From Acidovorax sp. Leaf78 (GTDB lineage: Bacteria; Pseudomonadota; Gammaproteobacteria; Burkholderiales; Burkholderiaceae_C), in the NCBI RefSeq assembly GCF_001422735.1, contig NZ_LMLZ01000005.1, positions 78,950 through 133,270 on the forward strand: a stretch of 54,321 nt of DNA, read 5' to 3'. Every line of letters begins with the position of its first letter. The first letter of the stretch is position 1. A program made the translations under genes and the position numbers. This document shows, in pieces, positions 17,014 through 26,470 of the stretch. The notes beneath the pieces were generated by a model. It did no database searches. It was not told where the DNA came from and worked only from the letters and a program-made list of their open reading frames with translations.

Positions 17014-20000
17014 ATGACGCAAACAATTGAGGACTTGCACGTCTATCTACGTAGCATTCGTCCCGAAGAAAGAACTTCTCTCTCCACCCTCGCCGAGATG
17101 ATTCCCGCAGGCTCCAAGGTCCTCGACCTGGGCTGTGGGAGCGGGGCATTGGGTCAGTACCTGGCGGAAACCCGCAGCTGTGTCAGCGACGGCGTCACGT
17201 GGAGCGAGGCGGAAGCGGCCCACGCCCGCCCCCACTATCGCCACGTGCATGTGGCGGACCTGGAAACCGCGGACCTGCCCAAGCTGTTCGCCGGGGAACG
17301 CTACGACGCCATCGTGTGTGCGGACGTGCTGGAGCACTTGCGGCACCCCGAGTCGGTGTTGGCAGCCGCCCGGAACATGCTGTCCGCCGAAGGACGGCTG
17401 CTCATCTCCGTGCCCAACGCCAGCTACAGCGGCCTGATCGCCGAATTGCTCAAGGGCGAATTCAAATACCGCAAGGAAGGCTTGCTGGATGAGACGCACC
17501 TGCGCTTCTTCACGCGCCGGTCGCTGGTGCGGTTCATGACGGAACAGCGCTGGGCCATTGACACCCTGGAGGTCATCGAGCGCCCGATCCCCGAGTCAGA
17601 GTTCAAGGTGGAGTTCGACGATCTGCCGCCGTCGGTGGCCCGTTTCATCCTGTCGGGCCCGGATGCCCTGAGCTACCAGTTTGTCGGTGCGGCGCGTCCC
17701 GTCGAGTCCGCCGAAGAAGCGGTGGTGGTGCAGGAGTCCTTTCCTGCAGAAGGCAAGGCTCATTTTTCGGCCGAGCTGTACTTGGGGCGCGACGGCCAGT
17801 ACCGCGAAGCCGACAAGCTCACCGCGTCGGGGATCATCGGCCAGGACCGGCAGACCGTTCGCTTTGACATCCCCGCAGCCGACGTGCCCTGCACGCACCT
17901 GCGGCTGGACCCGGCAGACCGGCCGGGCTACCTGCACCTGTACGGCATCGCGCTGAAGAATGCCCAGGGCGCCGAGCTCTGGAAGTGGGATGCACAGGCA
18001 AGCCAGCGCTCTCTGCTCGCCACCACGCCCCACCATGAAATCGTCTGGCAGGCACCTTTGCCCGCCGCCAGCGGAGCGACCCTGCTGCTGCTGTCGGGCG
18101 AAGACCCGTGGTTCGAGGTACCGGTCCCGGTAGAGATTCTGCGGTCCCGGTCGCCCGGCGGCCTGGCGCTGGAGGTCGAGCTGGGCTGGCCGATGTCCAC
18201 GGACTACCTGGCGCTGGCTGCGACGGTGCACCCTCTGCACGACCGCATTGCGCAACTGGAAGGCGATCTCCGCGACACGCAAGGTCATCTGCACCAAGTG
18301 CAAAGCAGCCTGAGCGCAGACCTGGCCACGGCCCGCAGCCGCAACGCGCTGCTGGAAGAAAGCAACCGCGCCACAGGCCACCAGCGTGCCACCTGGCAAC
18401 GGGAGGCTACGCGCGTGCAGCGGGACTACGACGACCTGGCCCGTCACTTGAAGAACATCGAGGCGTCCACCGTCTTTCGCGCAACCCGCCCCCTGGTACA
18501 CGCAAAAATGCGCATTGACCGATTGCTGGGCCGTGCGCCCAAAAGCAGCGCCGCTGCGACCCCGACAGCCCAGCCCATGTCCGCACCGGCCCATCCGGTG
18601 GACATCATCGTTCCGGTCTACCGCGGGTTGGCCGACACGCAGCTTTGCATCGAGTCGGTGCTGGCAAGTTCTTGCACGAGCGAGTACCGCCTGATCGTGA
18701 TCAACGATGCGAGTCCCGAGCCCGAAGTCACCGCGTGGCTGCGCGAGAAGGCCGCCCAGGACAGCCGCGTCACCCTGCTGGAAAACCCCGAGAACCTGGG
18801 CTTCGTCGGCACCGTGAACCGCGGCATGGCGCTCAGCGACAGCCACGATGTGCTGCTGCTCAACAGCGACACGGAAGTCGCCAATGACTGGCTCGACCGC
18901 ATCCGCCGCGCGGCCTACAGCGACCAGAAGGTCGCATCCGTCACGCCGTTTTCGAACAACGCCACCATCTGCAGCTACCCCCGCTTTTGCGAGGGCAACG
19001 ACCTGCCGGAAGGCTACAGCACCGCCCGCCTGGACGCCCTGTGCGCAGCCACCAACCCTGGCGCGGTCGTGGATGTGCCCACCGGCGTGGGCTTTTGCAT
19101 GTACATCCGGCGCGACAGCCTGGCCGACGTCGGGCTGTTCGACACCGAGAACTTCGGCAAGGGCTATGGCGAAGAGAACGACTTCTGCCAGCGCGCTGCA
19201 GCCAAAGGCTGGCGCAACCTGCACAACCTGGACACCTTCGTACTGCACACGGGCGGGGTGAGCTTCGGCGACAGCAAGAGCCCGCGGGAAAAGGCCGCCA
19301 TGGAGACGCTGCGGCGGCTGCATCCGCGGTATGAAAGAGCAGTCATGGCCTTCGTGCAGGCGGACCCGGCACAGCCCTCCCGCCTGGCGCTCGATGTGGC
19401 CCGGATAGCGCAGGCGGGACTTCCCGCTGTGCTTGCCGTGCTGCACGACAGAGCAGGCGGCACCCTGCGCCATGTGCGCGAGCTCGCCCAGCACCTGAGC
19501 GATCGCGCCGTCTTCCTCACCCTCAAGCCCGCGCCTGCGCGCAGCGTGGTTCTCGAGCTGGCGGCGCAAGATGAAGGTTTCGAACTGGTCTTCCGCCTTG
19601 CGGATCAGCACCCGGATCTGGTGGAGGTGTTGCGGCAGCTCGGCGTGGCGCACATCCACTACCACCACCTGCTGGGCCACGACCCGCTGATCATGGACCT
19701 GCCCCACCAACTGGGCGTGCCCTATGACTTCACCGCGCACGACTTCTACAGCTACTGCGCACACATCTCCCTGACCGGGAACGACAACCGCTATGCGCCA
19801 GAGCCCCGGCCCGGCGAATGTGCCTGCTGCTCGACGCACGAAGCAGCCCCCGCGGGCACAGGGACCATCGCAGACTGGCGGCACCGCAACGAGCTGTTCC
19901 TGACCAGCGCCCGGCACGTCTTCGCGCCAAGCCACGACACCGCGCGGCGAATCGCCGCATTTGCGCAGGGTGCACGCGTCAAGGTTGTCCCGCACACGGA

Positions 20001-20805
20001 CCTCACTGGCGATGGCGTGCCGACGCTCACGGCCCCGCTGCCTGCGACACGCCTGCCCAACGCGCCCCTCAAGATCGCAGTCATCGGCGCACTGAGCGCC
20101 ATCAAGGGCGCCGACCTTCTCGAAGCCGTGGCCATCGAAGCCGCCAAGCGGCAGGTGAACATAGAGTTCCACCTCCTGGGCTACGGCTACCGCCACCTGC
20201 AGACCCAGCCCCGCGCCAAACTGACCGTGCATGGCCAGTATGAGGAGGCAGACCTGCCCGGCCTGCTGCAGTGGCTGCAACCCGACCTGGTGTGGTTCCC
20301 TGCGCAGTGGCCAGAGACTTACAGCTACACCCTGAGTGCCGCCTTGCAGGCTGCGTTGCCAGTGGTGGTGAGCGATCTGGGCGCATTCGCCGAACGCATT
20401 GCGGGGCGCCCCTGGAGCTGGGTGGTCCGCTGGGATCTCAGCGCCAAGGAGTGGGTGGATACCTTCGCCTCCCTCCAGGCGCAGCATTTCGTACCCGGCA
20501 CGCCCCCTGCCATCACCGAGGCCGAAGCCCAAACCTCCGGCAACGCGGGCGTGGGTGGAGCCGGCGAATGGCATTACCGGTCGGCCTACCTGGCAGACGA
20601 CATTGCGTCCCGCCGTGCCTCAGCCACTGGTCTGGGCAGTAATGCACTGCAGGCCTATCTGCCGCAGCCCGATGCGGCGCTCGGTGCCAAGTCGGGCTTG
20701 TTGAGCGCTGTGGTGTACCTGCGCTCGCTGCCCGTGCTGCGCAGCGTGGCCCAGAGGATTCCAGGCCACTGGCAGCGCCGTGTCAAGAACTGGTTGAGGG
20801 CATAG
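17014..20805 (+). CDS. Methyltransferase-GT2-GT4 fusion (WsaE-like O-polysaccharide synthase)
   Basis: 1263 aa, one of the largest genes here and the only plus-strand gene of the locus. Domains in order: a class I SAM methyltransferase at about 1-215 (VLDLGCGSG at 36-44, DVLEHLRHPE near 103); a beta-rich region to about 400; a predicted coiled coil at about 408-490 starting HDRIAQLEGDLRD; a GT2 domain at about 525-790 (PVDIIVPVYRG, LLLNSDTEV, NFGKGYGEENDFCQR); and a GT4-like domain at about 800-1220 (HYHHLLGHDP, KIAVIGALSAIKGADLLE, WFPAQWPETYSYTLSAAL). The layout matches the three-domain methylrhamnosyltransferase WsaE of Geobacillus stearothermophilus. It likely polymerises rhamnose and caps the chain with an O-methyl group; linkage is unknown. 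The 3' end overlaps the convergent acyltransferase gene by 23 nt. Confidence 0.9.
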   Translation: MTQTIEDLHVYLRSIRPEERTSLSTLAEMIPAGSKVLDLGCGSGALGQYLAETRSCVSDGVTWSEAEAAHARPHYRHVHVADLETADLPKLFAGERYDAIVCADVLEHLRHPESVLAAARNMLSAEGRLLISVPNASYSGLIAELLKGEFKYRKEGLLDETHLRFFTRRSLVRFMTEQRWAIDTLEVIERPIPESEFKVEFDDLPPSVARFILSGPDALSYQFVGAARPVESAEEAVVVQESFPAEGKAHFSAELYLGRDGQYREADKLTASGIIGQDRQTVRFDIPAADVPCTHLRLDPADRPGYLHLYGIALKNAQGAELWKWDAQASQRSLLATTPHHEIVWQAPLPAASGATLLLLSGEDPWFEVPVPVEILRSRSPGGLALEVELGWPMSTDYLALAATVHPLHDRIAQLEGDLRDTQGHLHQVQSSLSADLATARSRNALLEESNRATGHQRATWQREATRVQRDYDDLARHLKNIEASTVFRATRPLVHAKMRIDRLLGRAPKSSAAATPTAQPMSAPAHPVDIIVPVYRGLADTQLCIESVLASSCTSEYRLIVINDASPEPEVTAWLREKAAQDSRVTLLENPENLGFVGTVNRGMALSDSHDVLLLNSDTEVANDWLDRIRRAAYSDQKVASVTPFSNNATICSYPRFCEGNDLPEGYSTARLDALCAATNPGAVVDVPTGVGFCMYIRRDSLADVGLFDTENFGKGYGEENDFCQRAAAKGWRNLHNLDTFVLHTGGVSFGDSKSPREKAAMETLRRLHPRYERAVMAFVQADPAQPSRLALDVARIAQAGLPAVLAVLHDRAGGTLRHVRELAQHLSDRAVFLTLKPAPARSVVLELAAQDEGFELVFRLADQHPDLVEVLRQLGVAHIHYHHLLGHDPLIMDLPHQLGVPYDFTAHDFYSYCAHISLTGNDNRYAPEPRPGECACCSTHEAAPAGTGTIADWRHRNELFLTSARHVFAPSHDTARRIAAFAQGARVKVVPHTDLTGDGVPTLTAPLPATRLPNAPLKIAVIGALSAIKGADLLEAVAIEAAKRQVNIEFHLLGYGYRHLQTQPRAKLTVHGQYEEADLPGLLQWLQPDLVWFPAQWPETYSYTLSAALQAALPVVVSDLGAFAERIAGRPWSWVVRWDLSAKEWVDTFASLQAQHFVPGTPPAITEAEAQTSGNAGVGGAGEWHYRSAYLADDIASRRASATGLGSNALQAYLPQPDAALGAKSGLLSAVVYLRSLPVLRSVAQRIPGHWQRRVKNWLRA

Positions 20806-21913
20806 GTCGGGTGGCGCGCCGTGCGCGCAGCCACCGGTGGGCTGCGCGAATGCAAGGCCGCTCCACCCAGAACCACGACATCAGGGCCAGCCCCAGCACC
20901 GGCAGCAAAGACAGCGCCAGGCATGCGGACAGCGGCCAGCCTTGGCGCAGGCAGACTGCCGTGACCGCCTGCTGCACCGGGAACGCGTAGATATACACCC
21001 CGTAGGAGATATCGGTGCGCTCCCGCTGCCTTGGACCTTCGCGGGCCGTCCCGGCATGCGCAGCGTAGAAGGTGCCGCAGGCCACCAGAGCCCATACGCT
21101 GATCTGGCGCAACCACTCGCTCTGCAGCGTCAGGGCCGCAACCGCAGACACCAAGGCAGCCAGCGCCATCCAAACTCGCGGGCGCACTCCATAGGCTGCC
21201 CACCACGCGCCGACGAAAAACGGTACGCCAAAGCCGCAGAAATCCCGCCAGCGGAATGCGTCCGCCAGGAGCCCGCCACCGGCTTCGATGCCGGCATCCC
21301 AGCGGCCCTGCCGTGCTGCTTCCCAACCGAGTACCAGAATGCACACAGCGAGCGGGTAGACCCAGCGGCGCCCGCGCGCAGCCATCGCCATGGTGGCGAG
21401 GATCAGGTACATCGCCAGTTCATACCGGATGGTCCACAAGGATCCATTCACCGCACGCGCGAACGGATTGCTTTCGAACACACCCGGCAGGGTCTGCACC
21501 GTCGCCAGCCCCAGCGCGTTGTTGACGACGTTGAGCCAGGTGCTGCCTGAACCCCAGTAGACCGACGAGGGCAACGTGGTGACCGCCCAACCGAGCACGA
21601 AGACGGAAAATAAGACCGCCACCATCAGGCCCGGAAAGATGCGCATCGCCCGCTTCACCCCGAACGCACGCCAGTCGGGCTCGCGGTCCCAGCTTTGGCA
21701 CACCAGGTAGCCGCTGACGAAAAAGAAGACATACACCGCCACCGATCCCAGGCTGTGCCCGGGGAAAGGCACCGGCAGATGCAAACGGTACAGAAAGTCG
21801 CCGTGCGCCACAAAGACCGCGAGCGCAGCCATCAAGCGAAGCAGATCGAAGCGGTTGCCGCGCTCAATGGCCTGCATGGCAATCACCCGATGCATGTTGA
21901 CCCCAAAGTCCAT
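20783..21913 (-). CDS. Acyltransferase 3 (OafA-like)
   Basis: 376 aa with about ten predicted membrane helices. RFDLLRLMAALAVFVAHGDFL is the AT3 signature region near residues 20-40, with the conserved His in VAHGD. FFFVSGYLV, RAMRIFPGL and NGSLWTIRYEL follow in the usual order. AT3 proteins move acetyl or similar groups across the inner membrane onto O-antigen sugars. It neighbours a second AT3 gene, so the glycan probably carries two acyl decorations. Two in-frame ATGs downstream (21895, 21877) are alternative starts. Confidence 0.9.
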   Translation of the reverse strand: MDFGVNMHRVIAMQAIERGNRFDLLRLMAALAVFVAHGDFLYRLHLPVPFPGHSLGSVAVYVFFFVSGYLVCQSWDREPDWRAFGVKRAMRIFPGLMVAVLFSVFVLGWAVTTLPSSVYWGSGSTWLNVVNNALGLATVQTLPGVFESNPFARAVNGSLWTIRYELAMYLILATMAMAARGRRWVYPLAVCILVLGWEAARQGRWDAGIEAGGGLLADAFRWRDFCGFGVPFFVGAWWAAYGVRPRVWMALAALVSAVAALTLQSEWLRQISVWALVACGTFYAAHAGTAREGPRQRERTDISYGVYIYAFPVQQAVTAVCLRQGWPLSACLALSLLPVLGLALMSWFWVERPCIRAAHRWLRARRATRPMPSTSS

Positions 21914-22012
21914 TCGGCAAGGTCCTGATGCACTGCATCGGCCCCAAGCCAGCGAGCTGCTGCACCAAGCGGCACACCCCGTGCGCCCGGCAGGAGCGGT
22001 CGTGTCCGCGCG

Positions 22013-23086
22013 TCATGCGCCAGCAGCGGCAGCAGTTGCTGTGCGTGCGCCGCCAGGGCGCCCATCCAGCCAGCGCTTGAGCCGCAGTGCGGGGGCCTCC
22101 ACGGCATGCCACGATGCATATCCGGCAGCCACAGCCACAGCGAGCGCCAACGCCAGGCTCAGCAAAAAAGGCAAGCCAGGGAACAGGGCTTGTACCGCCT
22201 GCTGAATGGGGCACCCGAGGATATAGATGCCGTACGAGGGATCGCCCTTGCGATGCAGCCACGCAAAAGCAGGCGCCTTGAGCGACCCCAGATGGATGAG
22301 CAACGGGGGCAGCAGCAACAGGCCGGCAGAGTGCTCCAGCTTGGCGCCGAAAAAAAGCGCAGCCGCTACCGGCACCAGGCCGAGTACCACCTTGCGCCCA
22401 TGGGCATGGAACTGATCGCGGGACAACGCCAGCAGCACACCGCAAGCGAAGTACGCCGGGTATTCGAACCAGTGCTCCATCACGCCCGTCAGGTCGGCAT
22501 TGCGCTTTGCCAGGAAGTACGCGACATAGGCCACGGCCACGGCGCACGCCAGCTTGCGCGAGCGCAACACACCCAGCACGCCCGCTACGGCGAGGGCAAA
22601 GTAGCACATGAGCTCCATCGGGATCGTCCACAACGGCCCGTTCATCAACCCGGCCAGCGGGTTCTTCGGGAAGACTCCGGGCAGGTTAACGTAGGCAGTC
22701 CCCAGCAACAGGTTCTGCCAGTGCTCCAGCGTCTTCGGGTGCACGAGAAACTCCCGCAGCGGGAGCGATGTGAAGAACGCGCCAAACAGAAAAACGTCGG
22801 CCAGCACCGCCACCAGCATGCCAGGCCACAGCCGCAGCAGCCGCTTGCCGATGAACGCCAGCACCCGCGGGTCCCGCAGCCAGCTCAGCGTCACCAGATA
22901 GCCGCTGATGCTAAAGAACGTCATCACCGCTACGCCTCCCACCATGTCGGAATGCAGCCAGGAGGGCGGCGGGGTCCCAGTGATGTGAAAGTGGTGGCTG
23001 AAGATCACCGCGGAGGCAGCGCCGATCCGCAACGCGTTGAAGGCGTTGCCTTGCTCATCGGCCGACGATGTGGGGATGGCGCTCAT
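22013..23086 (-). CDS. Acyltransferase 3 (second OafA-like)
   Basis: 357 aa multi-span membrane protein. FNALRIGAASAVIFSHHFHITG carries the HH active-site region near residues 29-35, then FFSISGYLV, RLLRLWPGM and NGPLWTIPMEL. It is clearly paralogous in layout to the neighbouring AT3 but diverged in sequence. The start MSAIPTSS was chosen because it overlaps the stop of the upstream methyltransferase as ATGA, a sign of translational coupling. Predicted role: O-acylation of the surface polysaccharide. Confidence 0.9.
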   Translation of the reverse strand: MSAIPTSSADEQGNAFNALRIGAASAVIFSHHFHITGTPPPSWLHSDMVGGVAVMTFFSISGYLVTLSWLRDPRVLAFIGKRLLRLWPGMLVAVLADVFLFGAFFTSLPLREFLVHPKTLEHWQNLLLGTAYVNLPGVFPKNPLAGLMNGPLWTIPMELMCYFALAVAGVLGVLRSRKLACAVAVAYVAYFLAKRNADLTGVMEHWFEYPAYFACGVLLALSRDQFHAHGRKVVLGLVPVAAALFFGAKLEHSAGLLLLPPLLIHLGSLKAPAFAWLHRKGDPSYGIYILGCPIQQAVQALFPGLPFLLSLALALAVAVAAGYASWHAVEAPALRLKRWLDGRPGGARTATAAAAGA

Positions 23087-23949
23087 TCCTTGCGCAGCAG
23101 CAGGAAGATCTCGTTGTTCAGCAACCACTCTTGCGGATACCGGTCGCGCAGTGCCGACGGCACCTCCATCTCTACGTTGCGCCGCTCCTGGCGTGCCACC
23201 GAGAAACCCGCAGCTACGGCAAGTTCCACCAGTTCATCCGAGGTCAGGCGGTTCAGCGCCAGGTATTCCTTGAAGACAAAACGCTTGTAGCCGTCCACGC
23301 CAAAGTCGGCAAAACCGAAGTCCACCTCAGCCGCATCGATAGGCCCCTCGTGCGACTGCACGACGCCCCACAACTCGTCCTCGCTGGCCAGCAAGTGGTG
23401 CCAGGGCTTGTCGTCATAGCGCCGCAGGTGCGAACCGAATGGGGAGTAGAAAAGCGGCTCGATCTGGATGAAGAAGTACCCACCAGACCGCAGGCACCCG
23501 TGCAGGTCGCGCAGTATGGGGGCCAACTGATCGCGCTGCACATGTTCGAAGGTCGACCAGCTCATGATCGCGTCGAAGTTACTGTGGCGCCCAGCCAGCG
23601 GGGTGCCCGGCAGGATGGTCTCAAAAGTCAATGCCGACGGGATTCTGGACATTCCCAACTGCTCGCGTGCAATGCGCGGCAGCTTGGCGTATTCCTGCCG
23701 GATGTCCACGCCATGGATGCGTGTCGCGCCATGGCGCAGCACCAGCGACAGGTCTGTGATGCCATCGCCGCATCCGAAGTTGAAAAGCTTGGCGTGGGGC
23801 ATGTCCACGACACTGCCCACCCAGTGGTTCACCACGTCCGCGGCGTAGTGGAAATGGGCACGGAACCACTCATCCGAGATTTTCTGGGCATCCCAAGGGG
23901 CCAGGCCCCACAACCGCTCCTGCAGCTGCAGCATCCATTGCGTGCGCAT
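23083..23949 (-). CDS. Class I SAM-dependent methyltransferase
   Basis: 288 aa. LFNFGCGDGITD at about 55-66 is the SAM-binding motif I; SWSTFEHVQRDQLAPILRDL and the following FFIQIEPLFYSPFG belong to the later motifs. Substrate is not evident. Its coupling to an O-antigen acyltransferase by ATGA overlap suggests methylation of a glycan or its sugar precursor. A separate 73-nt gap divides it from the next methyltransferase. Confidence 0.85.
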   Translation of the reverse strand: MRTQWMLQLQERLWGLAPWDAQKISDEWFRAHFHYAADVVNHWVGSVVDMPHAKLFNFGCGDGITDLSLVLRHGATRIHGVDIRQEYAKLPRIAREQLGMSRIPSALTFETILPGTPLAGRHSNFDAIMSWSTFEHVQRDQLAPILRDLHGCLRSGGYFFIQIEPLFYSPFGSHLRRYDDKPWHHLLASEDELWGVVQSHEGPIDAAEVDFGFADFGVDGYKRFVFKEYLALNRLTSDELVELAVAAGFSVARQERRNVEMEVPSALRDRYPQEWLLNNEIFLLLRKE

Positions 23950-24022
23950 GTTGTTGTCGTCAGTCCATGTCAGAAGGGGAAGAAACTAAGCGCACCGGAG
24001 GCACTTGCGGCAGTGCAGGTCG

Positions 24023-24928
24023 TCATGGCTTGCGCAACACGTACGCATCCTGGTGGTTCCAGAAATGCACCAACGACCGGTGTACCAGCGCCTGGTCACC
24101 CCAGGTTTCAGCAATGCGCTGAATGACGAAGTCCTCGGACGTGAAAGCCGTCCCATATTCCTGAGCATCGATGGCATTCGACTCGCTGGAGGGGGCGAAG
24201 AAGAAGCCTTCTTCATCCAACTGCACGCTATCGAAATGAGCCGCCTTCATGCCGTGTGTGCTGAACACCAGCAGCCCACCAGGCGCAACCGCCCCGTGCA
24301 GCACCTGAAGCCACCGAGTCCATGTGCTGCGCGGCAGATGGCTGAACAACGACAGAACGAACACAAGGTCATATTGCCGTGGCCATTGCACACTCTCCGG
24401 CACGCTGGCAGACAGGAACCCCTGCACGCCGAACGTCTGCCTCGCAAACTCGACCGCCCCCGGAACCACATCAGACACGGTGACACGCTCAGCCCCCAGC
24501 GCTTTGACTAGATGGCGCGTGAAACGGCCGTGACCGCTGGCGAACTCCAGCACCTGCGGAGTTTTGAGCAGCGGCTGATCTACGGCCTCCAGCAACAGCA
24601 GCAGCTCGGAAAGCGTGCGCCAACCGTCTGCAAAGTAGTCGCGCAGTGGGTTGACGCTGGATGGATGGCTCGCAAAGAACCCAAAGATATCGTCCTCGGG
24701 CGATATCTTGCATTCAAGCCCGGTCATGTTCGTGAACGAACCCACCAGCGCATGCTGCTCGATCAGGCCGTGCGCCTCGAGCAAGGTCTCGCGCACCTCA
24801 CGCGCCCTTGCAAGCACCTGGGCGGCGCCAACGCGGTCACCTTGCTGCAGAAGTTGCACGCCCTCGTGCAGCAACTGCTGCGCTGCGCTGGTGGGGTTGT
24901 CCTGCGAAATCAGAGAATCCATTGTCAT
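24023..24928 (-). CDS. SAM-dependent methyltransferase with N-terminal helical region
   Basis: 301 aa. The first 60 residues look helical and TPR-like (LLHEGVQLLQQGDRVGAAQVLARA). The methyltransferase core starts at VLEFASGHGRFTRHL (126-140) and has DLVFVLSLFSHLPRSTW and GGLLVFSTHG. The last third, with EYGTAFTSEDFV, resembles methyltransferases found in polysaccharide clusters. It is on the same strand as wzt, 234 nt downstream of it. That gap holds no recognisable feature and could carry a promoter. Substrate unknown. Confidence 0.83.
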   Translation of the reverse strand: MTMDSLISQDNPTSAAQQLLHEGVQLLQQGDRVGAAQVLARAREVRETLLEAHGLIEQHALVGSFTNMTGLECKISPEDDIFGFFASHPSSVNPLRDYFADGWRTLSELLLLLEAVDQPLLKTPQVLEFASGHGRFTRHLVKALGAERVTVSDVVPGAVEFARQTFGVQGFLSASVPESVQWPRQYDLVFVLSLFSHLPRSTWTRWLQVLHGAVAPGGLLVFSTHGMKAAHFDSVQLDEEGFFFAPSSESNAIDAQEYGTAFTSEDFVIQRIAETWGDQALVHRSLVHFWNHQDAYVLRKP

Positions 24929-25162
24929 GGGAAATAAGGAATCAATACCTGCTTGAAGGAGACAAAAGCGCCCCGCGATGCGAGGTTGCCAATCTGAGTA
25001 AGCCGCATAGCTGCCAGCGACCTGCTACCCAGGTACGCTGCGAGGTGATGGGGCGTGGCTGTGGGTCATTTTCCAACATTCCCGCCCGGCCTCACGACTT
25101 GTGCATGGCTGGGCCAGCACACACCCGCTCACTGCGGCGTGGCTGCGGTGCGAGCCGAGCCC

Positions 25163-26470
25163 CTACCCCCAGTGGTGCGGCAAGCGAACGAGCCCCGGCA
25201 ATGCCTTTGGAAAAACAAACCGGAAATGCATGAACTGGAACCACTCGTCGTACACAGCCAGGCCCGTTTCGTCGAACAGGAAAGCGCTGATGACGTAGTC
25301 GCCGCTGTGCAAAGGCAAATCGGGAAACGTGAGTACCGAACGCCACGTCCCATCTGGCTGACGCTCAGGGTAGGCACCATCCTCATGCGTCGCCAGCGAT
25401 GTGATACCTACGCCCTTGGACTGCTCGATCATGAAGCCAATGTGCGGACGTTCCTCGCCCCGCCCTCTGGCTGTGATGGTGACCACCAGGTTGGTGCTTT
25501 CCAGCAAAGGTGGCTGGTCGCCGACCGGGTCTGCCAGGTCCTGCACATCCACCGACACGATGCATGCAGCGCCAAGATCGTTAACGGCTGCGGGGTGCTT
25601 GCCCGCGGCGTCGGCTTCTGACGCGCCCGCTTCGCCTTCGCCTCCGCCGGGTGTATCTGCATAGGGAACGACGCCCTCTTGCGAGCCGTCCTGCAGCGCC
25701 TGACGCTGCCGGGTGTGCACGTCGTATGCCGCGAGCACCGGCTCGGTGGGCCCAAACTGCACCACCTCCCCGGCCCTGAGCCACAGCGCGGCATCGCACA
25801 GGTGGCGTATGTGGTACGGGCTGTGGGAGCAAAACAGGATGGTGCAGCCGTTGTTGCGAAACGCCATGATGCGTTCGACGCACTTCTTCTGAAAATGCTG
25901 GTCGCCCACCGCCAAGGCTTCGTCGATGATCAGCACGTCGGGCTGCACGGCCGTCACCAGCGCAAAAGCCAGCCGCACCGTCATGCCCGATGAATAAGTC
26001 TTGACCGGGCGGTCCAGGGCTTCACCCAGCTCACAAAACTCCACGATCTCCGGCTCCAGCCGCGCCATCTCGTCATGGCTGATGCCAATGAGGCTGCCGC
26101 CGAAGTACAGGTTGTCACGGCCGCTGAAGTCAGGGTGGAAGCCTGCTCCCAGTTCCAGAATGGCCGTTACACGGCCTACGCGATCAATGCGTCCGCTCGA
26201 CGGCTGCAGGGTCCCGGCCAGAAGCTTGAGCAACGAGCTCTTGCCTGCACCGTTGTCTCCAATGACACCAATGCACTGGCCTCGATGCAGCTCGAACGAC
26301 ACGTCGCGCAGCGCCCAGTGGCTGCGGTGGGTGGCGCGCCCCGTGAGCAACGCCCGCAGCCTTGAACGTGCAGAAGGGTAAAGTTTGTATTCTTTGCTGA
26401 CGGACTGCACGCTCAACACGGTCTGCGGCGTTACACCGCCCTCTGGGGAAGGCTGAACCATTGCACTCAT
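25163..26470 (-). CDS. wzt: O-polysaccharide ABC exporter ATPase with carbohydrate-binding domain
   Basis: 435 aa. The nucleotide-binding domain has Walker A GDNGAGKSS at 71-79, signature YSSGM at 159-163 and Walker B VLIIDEA at 179-185. After a 40-residue Gly/Glu/Ala-rich linker, a C-terminal beta domain (about 290-435) ends in LVRLPHHWG, as in Wzt proteins that recognise the finished, capped O-polysaccharide before export. The start MSAMVQPS overlaps the permease stop as ATGA. Its presence shows that the glycan is made fully in the cytoplasm and exported whole, which agrees with a capping methyltransferase encoded nearby. Confidence 0.94.
   Translation of the reverse strand: MSAMVQPSPEGGVTPQTVLSVQSVSKEYKLYPSARSRLRALLTGRATHRSHWALRDVSFELHRGQCIGVIGDNGAGKSSLLKLLAGTLQPSSGRIDRVGRVTAILELGAGFHPDFSGRDNLYFGGSLIGISHDEMARLEPEIVEFCELGEALDRPVKTYSSGMTVRLAFALVTAVQPDVLIIDEALAVGDQHFQKKCVERIMAFRNNGCTILFCSHSPYHIRHLCDAALWLRAGEVVQFGPTEPVLAAYDVHTRQRQALQDGSQEGVVPYADTPGGGEGEAGASEADAAGKHPAAVNDLGAACIVSVDVQDLADPVGDQPPLLESTNLVVTITARGRGEERPHIGFMIEQSKGVGITSLATHEDGAYPERQPDGTWRSVLTFPDLPLHSGDYVISAFLFDETGLAVYDEWFQFMHFRFVFPKALPGLVRLPHHWG

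Noticed and set aside
17596..20574. Very long open frame antisense to the methyltransferase-glycosyltransferase fusion
   Set aside because: It has no recognisable motif, is rich in residues expected from reading GC-rich codons backwards, and the plus-strand gene has clear domains throughout.
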